A stretch of 64,000 nucleotides of DNA, from positions 6,634,001-6,698,000 of the forward strand of contig JAHQIY010000004.1 in the NCBI GenBank assembly GCA_019054805.1, in the 5' to 3' direction. A program made the position numbers and the translations under genes. Shown here in pieces: positions 22,711 to 33,700 of the stretch. How positions within the stretch are numbered: position 1 is the stretch's first letter; every line of letters begins with the position of its first letter. The notes beneath the pieces were generated by a model. That model saw nothing but the letters and a program-made list of their open reading frames with translations, made no database searches and had not been told where the DNA came from. The stretch comes from Brachionus manjavacas. Lineage: Eukaryota > Rotifera > Eurotatoria > Ploima > Brachionidae.

Positions 22711-23133
22711 ATTTTTTAATATTTGATTCAAGACATTCAAACATTATAATATTTAATAAGCTATTTAAAAAAACAATACACTTGTAATTTAAATTGTAAT
22801 ATTAATGCAACATCATTTTATCAAGAAAAAATATATTTTAATGGCAATATATATTGCAGAGTTTTTGCAGACGTATATTTCCGGAATAAGCATAAACACA
22901 GAGGATAATAATTCAGGTGTATAAATTAACGCAAATAATGGTAATTTCCAATGATAAAATCAAAACTGCTTACTAAATTTAAAGTTTTCAAGAGTTAAAA
23001 CAAGGTAACTGAATTCAAATACAACATCTGCAAACGAAATGCATATTTTATTTTATTATGGCGTTCACATTTCAGAAAAATGCAGATTTTTGCACAAGAA
23101 ATTTTATTACCATTATGCAAATTGCTTTTTCAC
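22711..23133. other. Intergenic AT-rich, no feature seen
   Basis: No ORF, repeat or structure I can support between the zinc-finger fragment and the SBNO duplicate. Confidence 0.5.
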
Positions 23134-23613
23134 AATACATCAAACCAAAAATATGTTTTCTTTTAAAATAATTCTTGTTTGCCTTGAAATTTTATAAAAT
23201 TACTAATTTTTAATTTAAAAGACAAATTTATCCCTAAGAATTTAAGTCAAAAAAGAAAATTTTTTTTTAAAATTTATTTCTTTATAAATGTTTTCAAAAA
23301 ATTTTCACGTAATATCAAAATTAAAAATTTGATTTTTTTCATTCGATATATTAAAATTCTTACTATTTCGATTGATAAAATTAGTATTTTCATAATCACC
23401 TGCACAAGTCATATTTGACTTTTTATAATTTTGAGCACCGAATTTTGTTGACATTTTGTCATCATTGGCCGCCACCTGAGAAGTCATATGAGTTTGAACA
23501 TAGGACTTAGAGCTGATTGTTGACAAAAAAGAGTCAATTTTTTTTATGCGCAAAGCTGGTATAATACAACCAACTATTTTTAAGTTATCACTGGTCCTTA
23601 CTCGAATTAATCA
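23134..23613 (-). pseudogene. Partial duplicate of SBNO 3' end (last exon plus 3' flank)
   Basis: About 480 bp is nearly identical to 27596-28078, which comprises the last roughly 100 codons of the strawberry-notch gene and about 175 bp beyond its stop. The open part (stop side at 23305) encodes [20 protein letters not shown] and the same tail [20 protein letters not shown], with about a dozen nucleotide differences overall. Both ends of homology are abrupt, at ACAATACATC on the low side and ACTCGAATTA on the high side. There is no promoter or upstream exon, so it is a non-functional segmental duplicate or a 5'-truncated retrocopy. Confidence 0.9.
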
Positions 23614-23869
23614 TTTCCACCAATATTCCTTCAGTATACTATTAGATCACAAAAAACACGTTAATTTCTATTAGATTTCTGAAAAAACTGTAACTAACAG
23701 ATTAAATAGACATTTTGGGCTAGTTGATTTCACATTTCGACAATTGAATTGGTAAAACTGATGTTCTATGACTGTTCAGATTTCCATAGATACTTAAGTA
23801 ATTTTGACTTACTGTATATTAGATTTTTTTTAAATCAGGAAGCACAAAGCCATCAAAGTGTCTCATAAA

Positions 23870-24215
23870 CTAAAAGACCTAAAGTACAAAACTAGATGCG
23901 ACTGTCTTGGCTAGCTGAAAAGAAAAAAAGAGGAAAACTCATTCAAAAATAAAAATTTGAAAACAGAATAGATGAAAAAAGCTGGCACAAAAAACCAGAT
24001 CAAAGAACCAGATCTAGGATGGAACAGAGGAGACACCACAAAATAATTTAGAAGAGAAATAGTGAGATACTGCAATCAAAGACATGAATTTTATAACAAT
24101 CGCAGCAAACAGCTAGAAATCGTTACCAGATGAAGTGATAAGCGCACCTTCAGTAAATTCCTTCAAGAAAAAATTGGGCAAGAACCGGAAAATTTTCACA
24201 GGGCGTCAATCTCGG
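23870..24215 (+). pseudogene. LINE C-terminal remnant, plus strand
   Basis: Frames encode HKLKDLKYKTRC-CLGLAE followed by KKKRGKLIQ, then SLPDEVISAPSVNSFKKKLG near 24118-24180, which are the L-x-Y/RR-RGDLIQ and W-NSLP-x-VV-A-SVN-FK signatures of jockey/CR1 ORF2 ends. Stops and shifts interrupt it. Confidence 0.6.
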
Positions 24216-24299
24216 TTGACGCTTTCTGCGTGATTAACGCATTATTTGATGCTGCAGTTTTAAATTACTACTACTATGAAAGTAAAATCAAATGGAAAA

Positions 24300-24690
24300 T
24301 ATTCTATTCAAATATTATTATTATAATAATAGATAATAAAAAAAATAAATAATAAATAAGCTATGATGTAAAATGAGACTTTAACTCATCTTAATAGCTT
24401 TTTAAAATAAATTCTATTTTTAAAAACCTTAATAGAATTTAAGTTAATGATATCTTCATCAAATTTGTCCCAAAAAATGACTAATCAAAAATCGAATCTA
24501 TGTTCACAATTATTTACCGGTTGTTTCTTCAATACAAACTCATGATACCTAGACAATGACCAAATATTTCCATTGTTGTTCTTAAAGACTAATGGTACAT
24601 GGCAATTGATTTCGTCCAATCTTTTAGATATTTTACCGTAAAATATCTTAAAGGCTTGAAGGCTTTAAGTAAAATATATTTGGATGCTTT
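24300..24690 (-). pseudogene. LINE C-terminal remnant, minus strand, with (TTA)n tail
   Basis: Minus-strand reading from about 24690 gives NIWSLSRYHEFVLKKQPVNN, EHRFDF, one stop, then FWDKFDEDIINLNSIKVFKN and RIYFKKLL before the stop near 24385. This is the same ORF2 C-terminal signature as the plus-strand fragment next to it. TTATTATAATAATA microsatellite at about 24310-24335 is the 3' tail. The two fragments are arranged tail to tail. Confidence 0.6.
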
Positions 24691-25597
24691 AATGTGGATT
24701 TTAAATTGGTCTTAAAAATTTTCAAATAAATATTTTATAAAAATCAATTAAAGAACAATTGGAAAAAAAAAGATTTTTTTTATTTAATAAAATAATAAAC
24801 ATTTTACGTTTAATTAAAAAGTATTTTAAATAAGCTTTTTTTATCATTTTTTTATTAAGATTTTAATCAATTAATTTTTGATCATGTGATCATTATCATG
24901 AACTTCAAGTTGTCTTTATGTTTGCCATTTTTTATTGTTATATAACTCTTTAGATGTTCCCAAATATATTTTTTGGTTCATTTTTAATTTCTTTCTCTTT
25001 TTTTCTCATCATCCAAGAAGTTTTTTTTTGAAAAAAAATCATCATTTATTAACAAATTAACAAATATTAACAAATATCATATTTTTTAATATTTGTTAAT
25101 TATATATAAAAAAAAACAACTTATTAATAGTATTAAAATATTACATAAAAGATATTAAATTGAAGCTTGTTAATTGAATCAAAAAAAATTATTTTTTTAT
25201 CTGGTGTATATTTTTTTATTAGTTTCTTAATTTTTATAAAATATAATTGCATTTGTAATTAATCTAACAAAAAACTAAAATAAAAATTTAAAAGAGGAAA
25301 AAATAATTGAATATTTTCTTAAGAATTAGTTTTAATCTTAAAAATAGTTGTTTTTAAATTTGATTATTTTAATCTTGTCTTAAAGTTTTGTTCAATAGCT
25401 TACGTTTATTTCCCTTCAATCCTTTGTTATTTTAAAGTTTGTTGATTATTTTTTGTATGTTCATCTTCATCTTTTATGACTCATTTAATTATTATTTTTT
25501 GTTTTAACAAGAAAAAATCTTCTTTTAAAGTTTAGGATGCCTCTTCAATTTTCGAAGAATAAATTTTATACATTTACAATTAAATTTGAAACAAGAA
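24691..25597. other. Intergenic / tetraspanin 5' flank
   Basis: AT-rich with an inverted repeat of AACAAATATTAA-type sequence at about 25055-25095. No ORF. Presumably contains the tetraspanin promoter; the segment 25380-25560 is pyrimidine-rich. Confidence 0.45.
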
Positions 25598-26311
25598 ATG
25601 GTAAAATATGAAAGATTAGAAAGTTCATTAAAAATTCAAAGTTTTTTTACCCTTGCTTTGAGTATATGTTTAATAATTACCAGTTGTATATTGAGATGGA
25701 TTAACATTGCCAAGCTTGATGTTATCGAAGAAGTTGGCTCAGAGTTTAATATTTTACCTCTATTAACATACTTAACAGTTGCAATTATTCTTTATGGACT
25801 TGTTTGTGCATTTTTAGGAATTTTCGGCCTATTTAGCATTTATAAGCTAAAGAAAAAACTTTTGGTTCAATGGGATATAATACTGGGAATTATATTATTA
25901 ATAAATTTTTTTTTAATGGTGGCAATTTTAATTTTGTTTCCGGTCCTTGAAGGCGTCATTAAATCAAGCGTAAAAGCTGCTATTGAAAATGCTCTTAACA
26001 ACCCAATAAATATTTTCGACTGGTCAGTAATATTAAATCTTCAAAAGCAGTGTAGATTTATGCATGACGTTTCAGGAAAATATAAATGCTGCGGTTTGAT
26101 CACACCAGACGATTTCAACGACTTGGTAAAAATGGAATGCTGCATTAGACCCACACCCGAAATAGGTTGTTTAGTCTATCTATTCGAGCTTATTAAAAAT
26201 AATTTTTACAACCTTGTTTGCATACCTGGTGGAATATTATTTATCAATTTCATTATCAAATTTTTGTTTTTGAGTATTTTTATTAAAAAGTTTAGTCTTG
26301 AATTTAAATAA
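25598..26311 (+). CDS. Tetraspanin-like four-pass membrane protein
   Basis: Single-exon 237-aa protein (ATG at 25598). Four hydrophobic helices at about 14-33, 52-80, 92-116 and 206-230, with a short first loop and a large second extracellular loop (117-205). The loop carries the tetraspanin hallmark CCG at 164-166, a second CC at 181-182 and GC at 190-191, sufficient for the two conserved disulphides. A basic KLKKK follows helix 2. Tetraspanins organise membrane microdomains with integrins and other partners. The sequence is divergent, so subfamily is not assigned. The absence of introns is notable because tetraspanin genes usually have several; this may be an ancient retrocopy or simple intron loss. 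Confidence 0.85.
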   Translation: MVKYERLESSLKIQSFFTLALSICLIITSCILRWINIAKLDVIEEVGSEFNILPLLTYLTVAIILYGLVCAFLGIFGLFSIYKLKKKLLVQWDIILGIILLINFFLMVAILILFPVLEGVIKSSVKAAIENALNNPINIFDWSVILNLQKQCRFMHDVSGKYKCCGLITPDDFNDLVKMECCIRPTPEIGCLVYLFELIKNNFYNLVCIPGGILFINFIIKFLFLSIFIKKFSLEFK

Positions 26312-27595
26312 ACTTACATGACTCAACTCGTTTTATAATCAATTCAATATAACGAATAAAGAAAATAGTTTTAAACTATCAAAAAAATAAGTCATTTTTT
26401 TCATGTAAGAGAATAAATAACTTATATTTTTATAAAGAATTTACATATATCTATTTTCAATTTATTTCAATTTAATAAAAAGTGTATTTTTACTGGGACA
26501 AAAAAATTTATAATTTGTTTTGTTAAATAGACTGTATTTTTAATATTCTTTTTAAATAAATTTAAATTTCACAATTTTTTATATTTAAATTTAAATTTTA
26601 AATTATTTTTATTCAATAAAACTTGATGTAATTCATACTATTTTTTTACTCATAATATTTTTTTATCAATTATAAGTTCTTAATAAACATCTTAAATCAT
26701 AAAGAATAATAGTTTAATGAAAAAATACTTACACTAGCAGCACCAAATGTGTCATTTTGACATTTTTATGAAATTTCAATTACCAATTTTCCATTGAAAA
26801 TAACTTAAATTTTATTCTCTATCAAACAAATAATTTTTAAAATACTTTTGTCTATTTCCTAATATCATCTTTATTATTTATTTAAAAAAAACACCTCAAA
26901 GGTGATGAATAGAATACATAATTCAAATAGAAAAATTCTTACTTTACTTAAGTGATTTAAATAAGAAAAATGTTTACAATTTGGCATTATTTAATTAATT
27001 TTAATGTTAAAAAATATAATAAAAAATTGACCGTTTTTAGCGGACTATTTTTAAAAAATGATTCTGACATAAATGTGTAGAAATTTTAATCATTAAATTT
27101 TATGTCTAGATGCATTTTTGGGTGAAATAAATTAAAAGAAACTTCACAACCCTAACTAGAATACAATTTTTTTCACGAAAACAGTTTAAATTAAAGTGAA
27201 TATGAATATTTAGGGCAGATGTGGTCAAAAGTCAAAGTTAAGTCTGGACTTAGACTTTAAATTTTATTTTTATTTTTTTTCAAGCCAAGTCAAAACATTG
27301 ACATTAGGCATTTTTTTTGTTGCCTAGAAATTTACATTTATCAAAGTATCATCATTTTGACTATAGACTTTTACTTTTCACCAACTCTGATTTATGGTAA
27401 TAAAATTTTAATGAAATTTCAAAATTAAATTTCATTGTATTCAATTGCAATTTGCATTAACTATTCACATGATTTGTAGACTTTGAAAGTTGATTCAACT
27501 ATGTATGTTGCACTGTGTTGCATTAAATTTTATTTTTAACTTAAAGAAAAAAATTTATTCAATTTTTATCATTTTGTTCTATTCTTTTGTACTCA
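26312..27595. other. Intergenic, no gene seen
   Basis: AT-rich sequence between convergent tetraspanin (plus) and SBNO (minus). Both 3' UTRs lie here. A degenerate GTCAAAGTTAAGTCTGGACT cluster near 27230-27300 is the only non-simple sequence. Confidence 0.5.
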
Positions 27596-27772
27596 ATTTC
27601 ACAATACATCAAACCAAAAATATGTTTTCTTTTAAAATAATTCTTGTTTGCCTTGAAATTTTATAAAATTACTAATTTTTAATTTAAAAGACAAATTTAT
27701 CCCTAAGAATTTAAGTCAAAAAAGATAATTTTTTTTAAAATTTATTTCTTTATAAATGTTTTCAAAAAATTT

Positions 27773-30700
27773 TCACGTAATATCAAAATTAAAAATTTGA
27801 TTTTTTTCATTCGATATATTAAAATTCTTACTATTTCGATTGATAAAATTAGTATTTTCATAATCACCAGCACAAGTCATATTTGACTTTTTATAATTTT
27901 GAGCACCGAATTTTGTTGACTTTTTGTCATCAATGGCCGTCACCTGAGAAGTCATATGAGTTTGAACATAGGACTTAGAGCTGATGGATGACAAAAAAGA
28001 GTCAATTTTTTTTATGCACATAGCTGGTATTACACAACCAACTATTTTTAAGTTATCACTGGTCCTTACTCGAATTATTTGCAACCTAAATTGGCTGGAA
28101 CCTGTCAAATGACAAAGCAAATTTTCAACTCGGCTCCACACGGTCAATACCGAGCCTGCCAGAATATAAAATTTTCTAGTTCTTAACCCAATGTCGCAAT
28201 TTCTTATATTCGAGCAGTTTCCTTCTCTAAATCGGTGAATACACTCACTGGCCGATTTTCTATAGTGTTCGATCCAGTGAGCTTTTGCTTCACTCGACGA
28301 AACTTTTTTAAATTTTTTATTCAATGAATCGAATGTTTCGAAACTAGTCTGTAGACCTGTATTGGGGCGGTAAATGGAAAGCGTCATGGGCATTTTTCGC
28401 TCTTGAAATTTGCAGCTATCCTGAGATGGTACAGCCAAAATTGCTAGCTGATTATTATTCTTAACTTGATTCAGCAAATAAAAACCAATTTCATTTGAAC
28501 TAGAACTTTGCAAATTTTGTCTATAAATTTCCAATGCTTTTTCCCAACTAATACCTCGCTCTACTAACACCGTATGCAGCTCAACTTTTCTGCAAGTATC
28601 ACTTTTATTTTTTAAAACATAAAACTTGGTTTCTTTTCTAGTCGCAATTTCATTATTACTGCCCAAGTCCATTATGCCCATGTCCCATTTTCCACTTCGT
28701 TTTGCTTGAAGGATTACTGTTGTTAGAACATCAGAGAAAAAAGTAAATATTGCATTCTGTAAATTAACTGGACAGCCGAGTAAACGATTAAGAAATTTAT
28801 TTATATTGTTATAGTCTTTTTCTGGATAAGCTGAGCCTTTTTTATTCGAAACTACCATGCCAACACCGTGCAGAGCTTCTCTAGCATCTGAAAAAAATAA
28901 GCATTTTTTATTTTTTTTTAATAGTTGAAGAATTCAAAATAGGAAAAAATATTTTATTCTTTAGAAAAAATCCAAGTTTATCTAAAGCTTTAATTCAAAA
29001 AGAATACAAGGAAATCTTTTTTTTTATTTCTTCGATTTTAATTAATTAAATTTAGTATTTGAATTAAAATAAATCGATTTAAATTAATAAAGAAACTCGG
29101 AAATGAGAGGTTCACTAGAAAAGATAAATTAATCAGTAAAATTAAAAATTCTTCTTACTTAATTTTTCTAAAATTTAAATTCCAATTGCTTTTATTTAGA
29201 ATTAAATTTATTTTTAAATATGCAAAACAAATTGAATAATTGAGTAAATATAAAAATTGCCATAAAAATTGCCATAAAAATTAAATTTTGCATTTTTTAG
29301 CCAAATTTTAAACAAGATTTTACACAAAAAATTAAGTTACACTAAAGTAATATAAATCCAATATTTTTACTGTTTATTTTAACCGGGTCATATTATATAA
29401 GATATTGGTCACGAAAAATTTGAAATCGATCACATAAAATTGTAATATGGAGATTAATAAGAGGAAGAAGATATTGAATCTATATTTGGTCCTTTGAAAG
29501 GGTCAGAATATGGTTCCGTATCTGGATTTGAATTTGGTAATAATATAAATGTAGAGAGCAATGATATGAATGATATTGAACTGAAAATTTTGATTTTTAA
29601 ATCGTCAGAGGAGTTAAACGGACTAAAGGTTTTTCAAAACTTGGCCAATTTTAATGAAAGCGACGAAGAAAGTTATGCACAGACAGAAACAATCACAGTA
29701 AAAGAGAGTGAAATTTTCTCTAATGCAACAGATTCCGATAATGTAGAAAAATATGTCGAATCAGCTGTTGAAGAGGTTAGTGGAACCATTAATAAACGTA
29801 AAATAAATCCAACTAAGAATAAGATAGAGAATTATTCAAAAATTGCATCAGAAGTTCTAACTGCTTCTGAAGAGATCTAATTTGCTGTAAAAGAACCCTG
29901 AGCAAACATAGAAACCCAATGGTTTGTCCAGAATGTGGTAGATTAAAGATAAATGAGCGTGGTGTCAAGCAACACATCTCAAAGATGCAGTTTTTATTTT
30001 TTTTTGAAATTAAGTATTTAAAATAAAATTTACAAACCGCTAACTTTAACTTTTATAATTAAAAACAACCTCAAAATATTAATAATTTTTAACGCTTTAA
30101 AAGCATTTATCAACAATTTTTTAATTTTTTGACTAATGATTTCCAAAGAGAATTTGCACATTCTTATATTAAAATTTTTTTTTTTTGAATAAAATTTTAT
30201 GTTTCATTAAAATCATTAGATCGAATCTTACCACTAATAAAATCTCCTTTATATGAATTCGGAAATCTTGCTAAAGGCTTTTCCATTTGGCAAATGGATC
30301 TGATCACATTTTCCAAAGCAGTTCTTCCGTATTTATTATCAATATTAAATTGACTCAAGTCTCTTGATTCTGTAGCCCTGCGGTCCCCGTGCGTTAGAGC
30401 ACCCAAGCTCTCTAGTCTCTTGGCCACTGTTGATGCAAATCTTTTTTCGCCAGCTAATTGAGATATCAAAAAGATGTATTCCGGAGAGCTCACTTGATTA
30501 GACCTGTGTGTCCGACCAAATTGCTGTATGGCTCGGTCAGCTGACCATGGAAGCTCGATAGTTATATGAACTCTTTTTAACTGGTTGGCATAGCGCCTAT
30601 TAGCTTGCAGAGATATTCCACTGCTAGCTGCCTCCGAAATGATCGCAACTAGCTTTTCCCCGTTCATGAACCGCTCTTTTTGAACAAAATTCATTAGCTC

Positions 30701-33700
30701 AACAGGCACATCATTCTCATTTCTGGTCTCATAGACGTAGCATTCTTTTTGATTATTGGAATCTTTTTGACTCACAATTCGACCCTTTCTACCGGTCATT
30801 TCGGCAACATGATCTGGCCCATTTAACAAATCAATTAGCTCATCTAATGTGTTGGCTGGTAATCGTTTGCCAAACGATTTGATTGCATTTAATAAGTCAC
30901 TTTTAATTTCATGTATGTATTGTTCAATTTGATTTGGCTCAGTTGGTTTTGGTCTATTTGACTGCTCTGGCTTCGATATACAAAAACCGAATGGATCATC
31001 AATCTCAAAATAGTTTTGCTCCTCATTGTTCTTAACTCTTTTGACTGGCAGAGAAAATTCCTCATCACTTTCCGAATCTAATTCAGTCTTAGCAATCTCA
31101 TTGTAAATAACAGGCTCAATAATTTGAATATCATTGTCTTCATCTTCTATTCTGTCATTATACTCTTCATAACCATATATATTAGTAATTGGTTTTTTAC
31201 GCTTATTTGGGCTCTTGTTCAGTTTGTTTCTTGTTTTTTTTATTTTTCTGCTGGTCACATTTTGCTGAGTAACACTTTTAGTAATTGAAAACAGTGAATC
31301 AGAGTCGTCCGAATCGACACTGTTGCTTTTTTTGCTGTAAGTTGATGAAAGTCCACTATCATATTGGCTAGTTGTGTTGTTTTCAGCTGATTCCAAGTCC
31401 GATGAAAGAGATTCAAAGCTGTCCGAGTCGTAAAAGGAAGAATCGTCAAATGAAGAAACCGAGGATTCAGATAATGAATGTTTTTTTTTGAAAATTTTTT
31501 GCGGATTTGTGTAAGAAGAAAGTCTTTTAAAAATCTGGTTGACATTTTGACTAATTTTGGGAGATTTTGTGACTTGTTTTTTTTGTTTAGATGGAAAATG
31601 CTTCTCTACCAAATTCTGCAAGACTCCTCGAGCAGTTGAAACGAAATCGTTCATTTCGCCGCCTTCATCAATATGCTCTAGAGTACGAGCTTCACCAGTC
31701 GACTGTAAACCAATAACCACACACTTTTGGCTATTTAATGCTTTTTTGGCCAACTCAACTACACTAGGTACTTTACACGCCAAGCAAAGATACTTGAAAA
31801 ATCGTTGATGACTGCTCCAAAATTGTCCCCACACGGTTTTTTTCATTTTTCCGTCCAAGTCAATTAGATCAAGTGCTTCTTGAAATTTTTCTTTCATTTC
31901 AACCCACTTTAAAATCGAGAAGATAATAAATATTTAGTTATTATTTTTGGTAAATTTATTGAAAAGTTTAATATTATATTGTACTATCAAAAATATTTTA
32001 TCGACTTTTTGAAAAGTAATTTGAAAGTCCTCGCTATGAATTTAAAATAAAATATATTTAAAAAATAATGAATTATAGTGTGGAATTTATAATGTTCCAG
32101 TAAAATTAAAGTCAAAAATTTGATCTAAATCTTAGTTTAAAACTTAATATTTTTAAGTTTGATGATTTAAGATAGAAATTTCTATTTTAAAAATAAAACA
32201 TTAATTTTTTTGATCATCTTTAAAATTAAGATATTTCAAATCGAATTTCGAAAATTTTAACTTGTTAACACTAATATTTAAAATTATTAGAAAAAAATTT
32301 AAACAAAAGTATCAGTTAAAATTTGGCTAAATTTTAAACATTAACAATTCAAAACGAAAATTAAATATGATTTTAAAATTTTTTTTTTCAATCAAAATTT
32401 TGACTAAATTTATAATTTATAATTTTGATATTGTTCACAAATATATTTAAAATTAAAAAACTATAATTAAAGGCTTTCAATGAAAAAAAAGTTAAAAATG
32501 TGAGTTTAACTTGATTCCTTTGTTATTAAGATTTTGATATTAAGCAAAATTAAATCTTTATTTGAGTTTTAAGGATATTCGAAGTTGGAACTAGCCTGTA
32601 AGTGTTTTTTTAACGATTTAAATCCACAATTTTATTTGATATTAAGTCCTTTTTAAGAAATGGATAATTATTCATAATATACAATTTATTTCAATCAAAA
32701 TTTAAATTCAAATTTGGCCAAAATTTTCATAAATTTTAGTAAAATTAATTTTTTTAGTGTAAAAAATGGTAAAAATAGTAAAATGTTTAATTTTCTTTTA
32801 AAAATAGATAAGAAAAAAAGTTTCTCTTAATTTAATGATTTTTTTTTGAATTTGACCTCAATTTTTATTTTTTAGTACCACTTTCAAAACAAATTGAACA
32901 TTATGATTTAGCAATTTGTTCTTTTTGGCAAGTTGAGCATACAAGTTTGTTGCATTCACGACAAGAAGTATTTGTTTAATTTGATCCACCGCAAGCTTCT
33001 CTAATTTGACATTTTTTTTCTGTAAAAATCAAAAAAATATTCAATTTACATGTAAAAGTTGTTTTTAAGCTTTAAAATTGGACTAATATGAAGTCGGTGT
33101 CAATTTGACACCGACTACCTCAAATTATAATTTTTTTGAAACAATTAGTTAGTTTTAGTAAACTTATGAAAGAAAAATTTAGTTTTTAAATTTAGTTCAA
33201 ATTTTATTAGAGGAAAAAACTCAAAAAGTGTCAATTAGTCACCGCGGTAATTCTAGTGTTAAGAAACTTTTACCTGGACCGAACTTAACCATCTCATTTC
33301 TCAAGAAGCTGGTGTAAAATCTTGCAGAGGAATATTATAAATGGGAACTACAGTTTTTTTTATTAGATTTTTTTAAATTCTGTAAAAAATAAAAGAGAAA
33401 AATTTAAGAAAAAACGCATAAATAAAAGCTAATGTCTTTCGATCGAGATGCATTTTGAATTGATGGTTTATTGTTTATTGAATGAAATTTTAGTTCAATT
33501 TGAAGGAGTTTTTGCTCGTCACAGAAAAAAAAAATATTAATAATAGAGGACTAATTTAACAATGTTTCAAAAAAATTCTTTAAAATTGTTTAAGGAGGGG
33601 CTTTGACACTTCATAAGCAGACTGTTGACTATATATTAGTATACAGAAAATTTATATTGAAAACGATTCTGATAATTAATTTTAAAATTTTATTTAATTA

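Noticed and set aside
31255-31808. Long alternative frames within SBNO exon 3 on both strands
   Set aside because: Shadows of the acidic/Ser-rich linker codons of the real exon.
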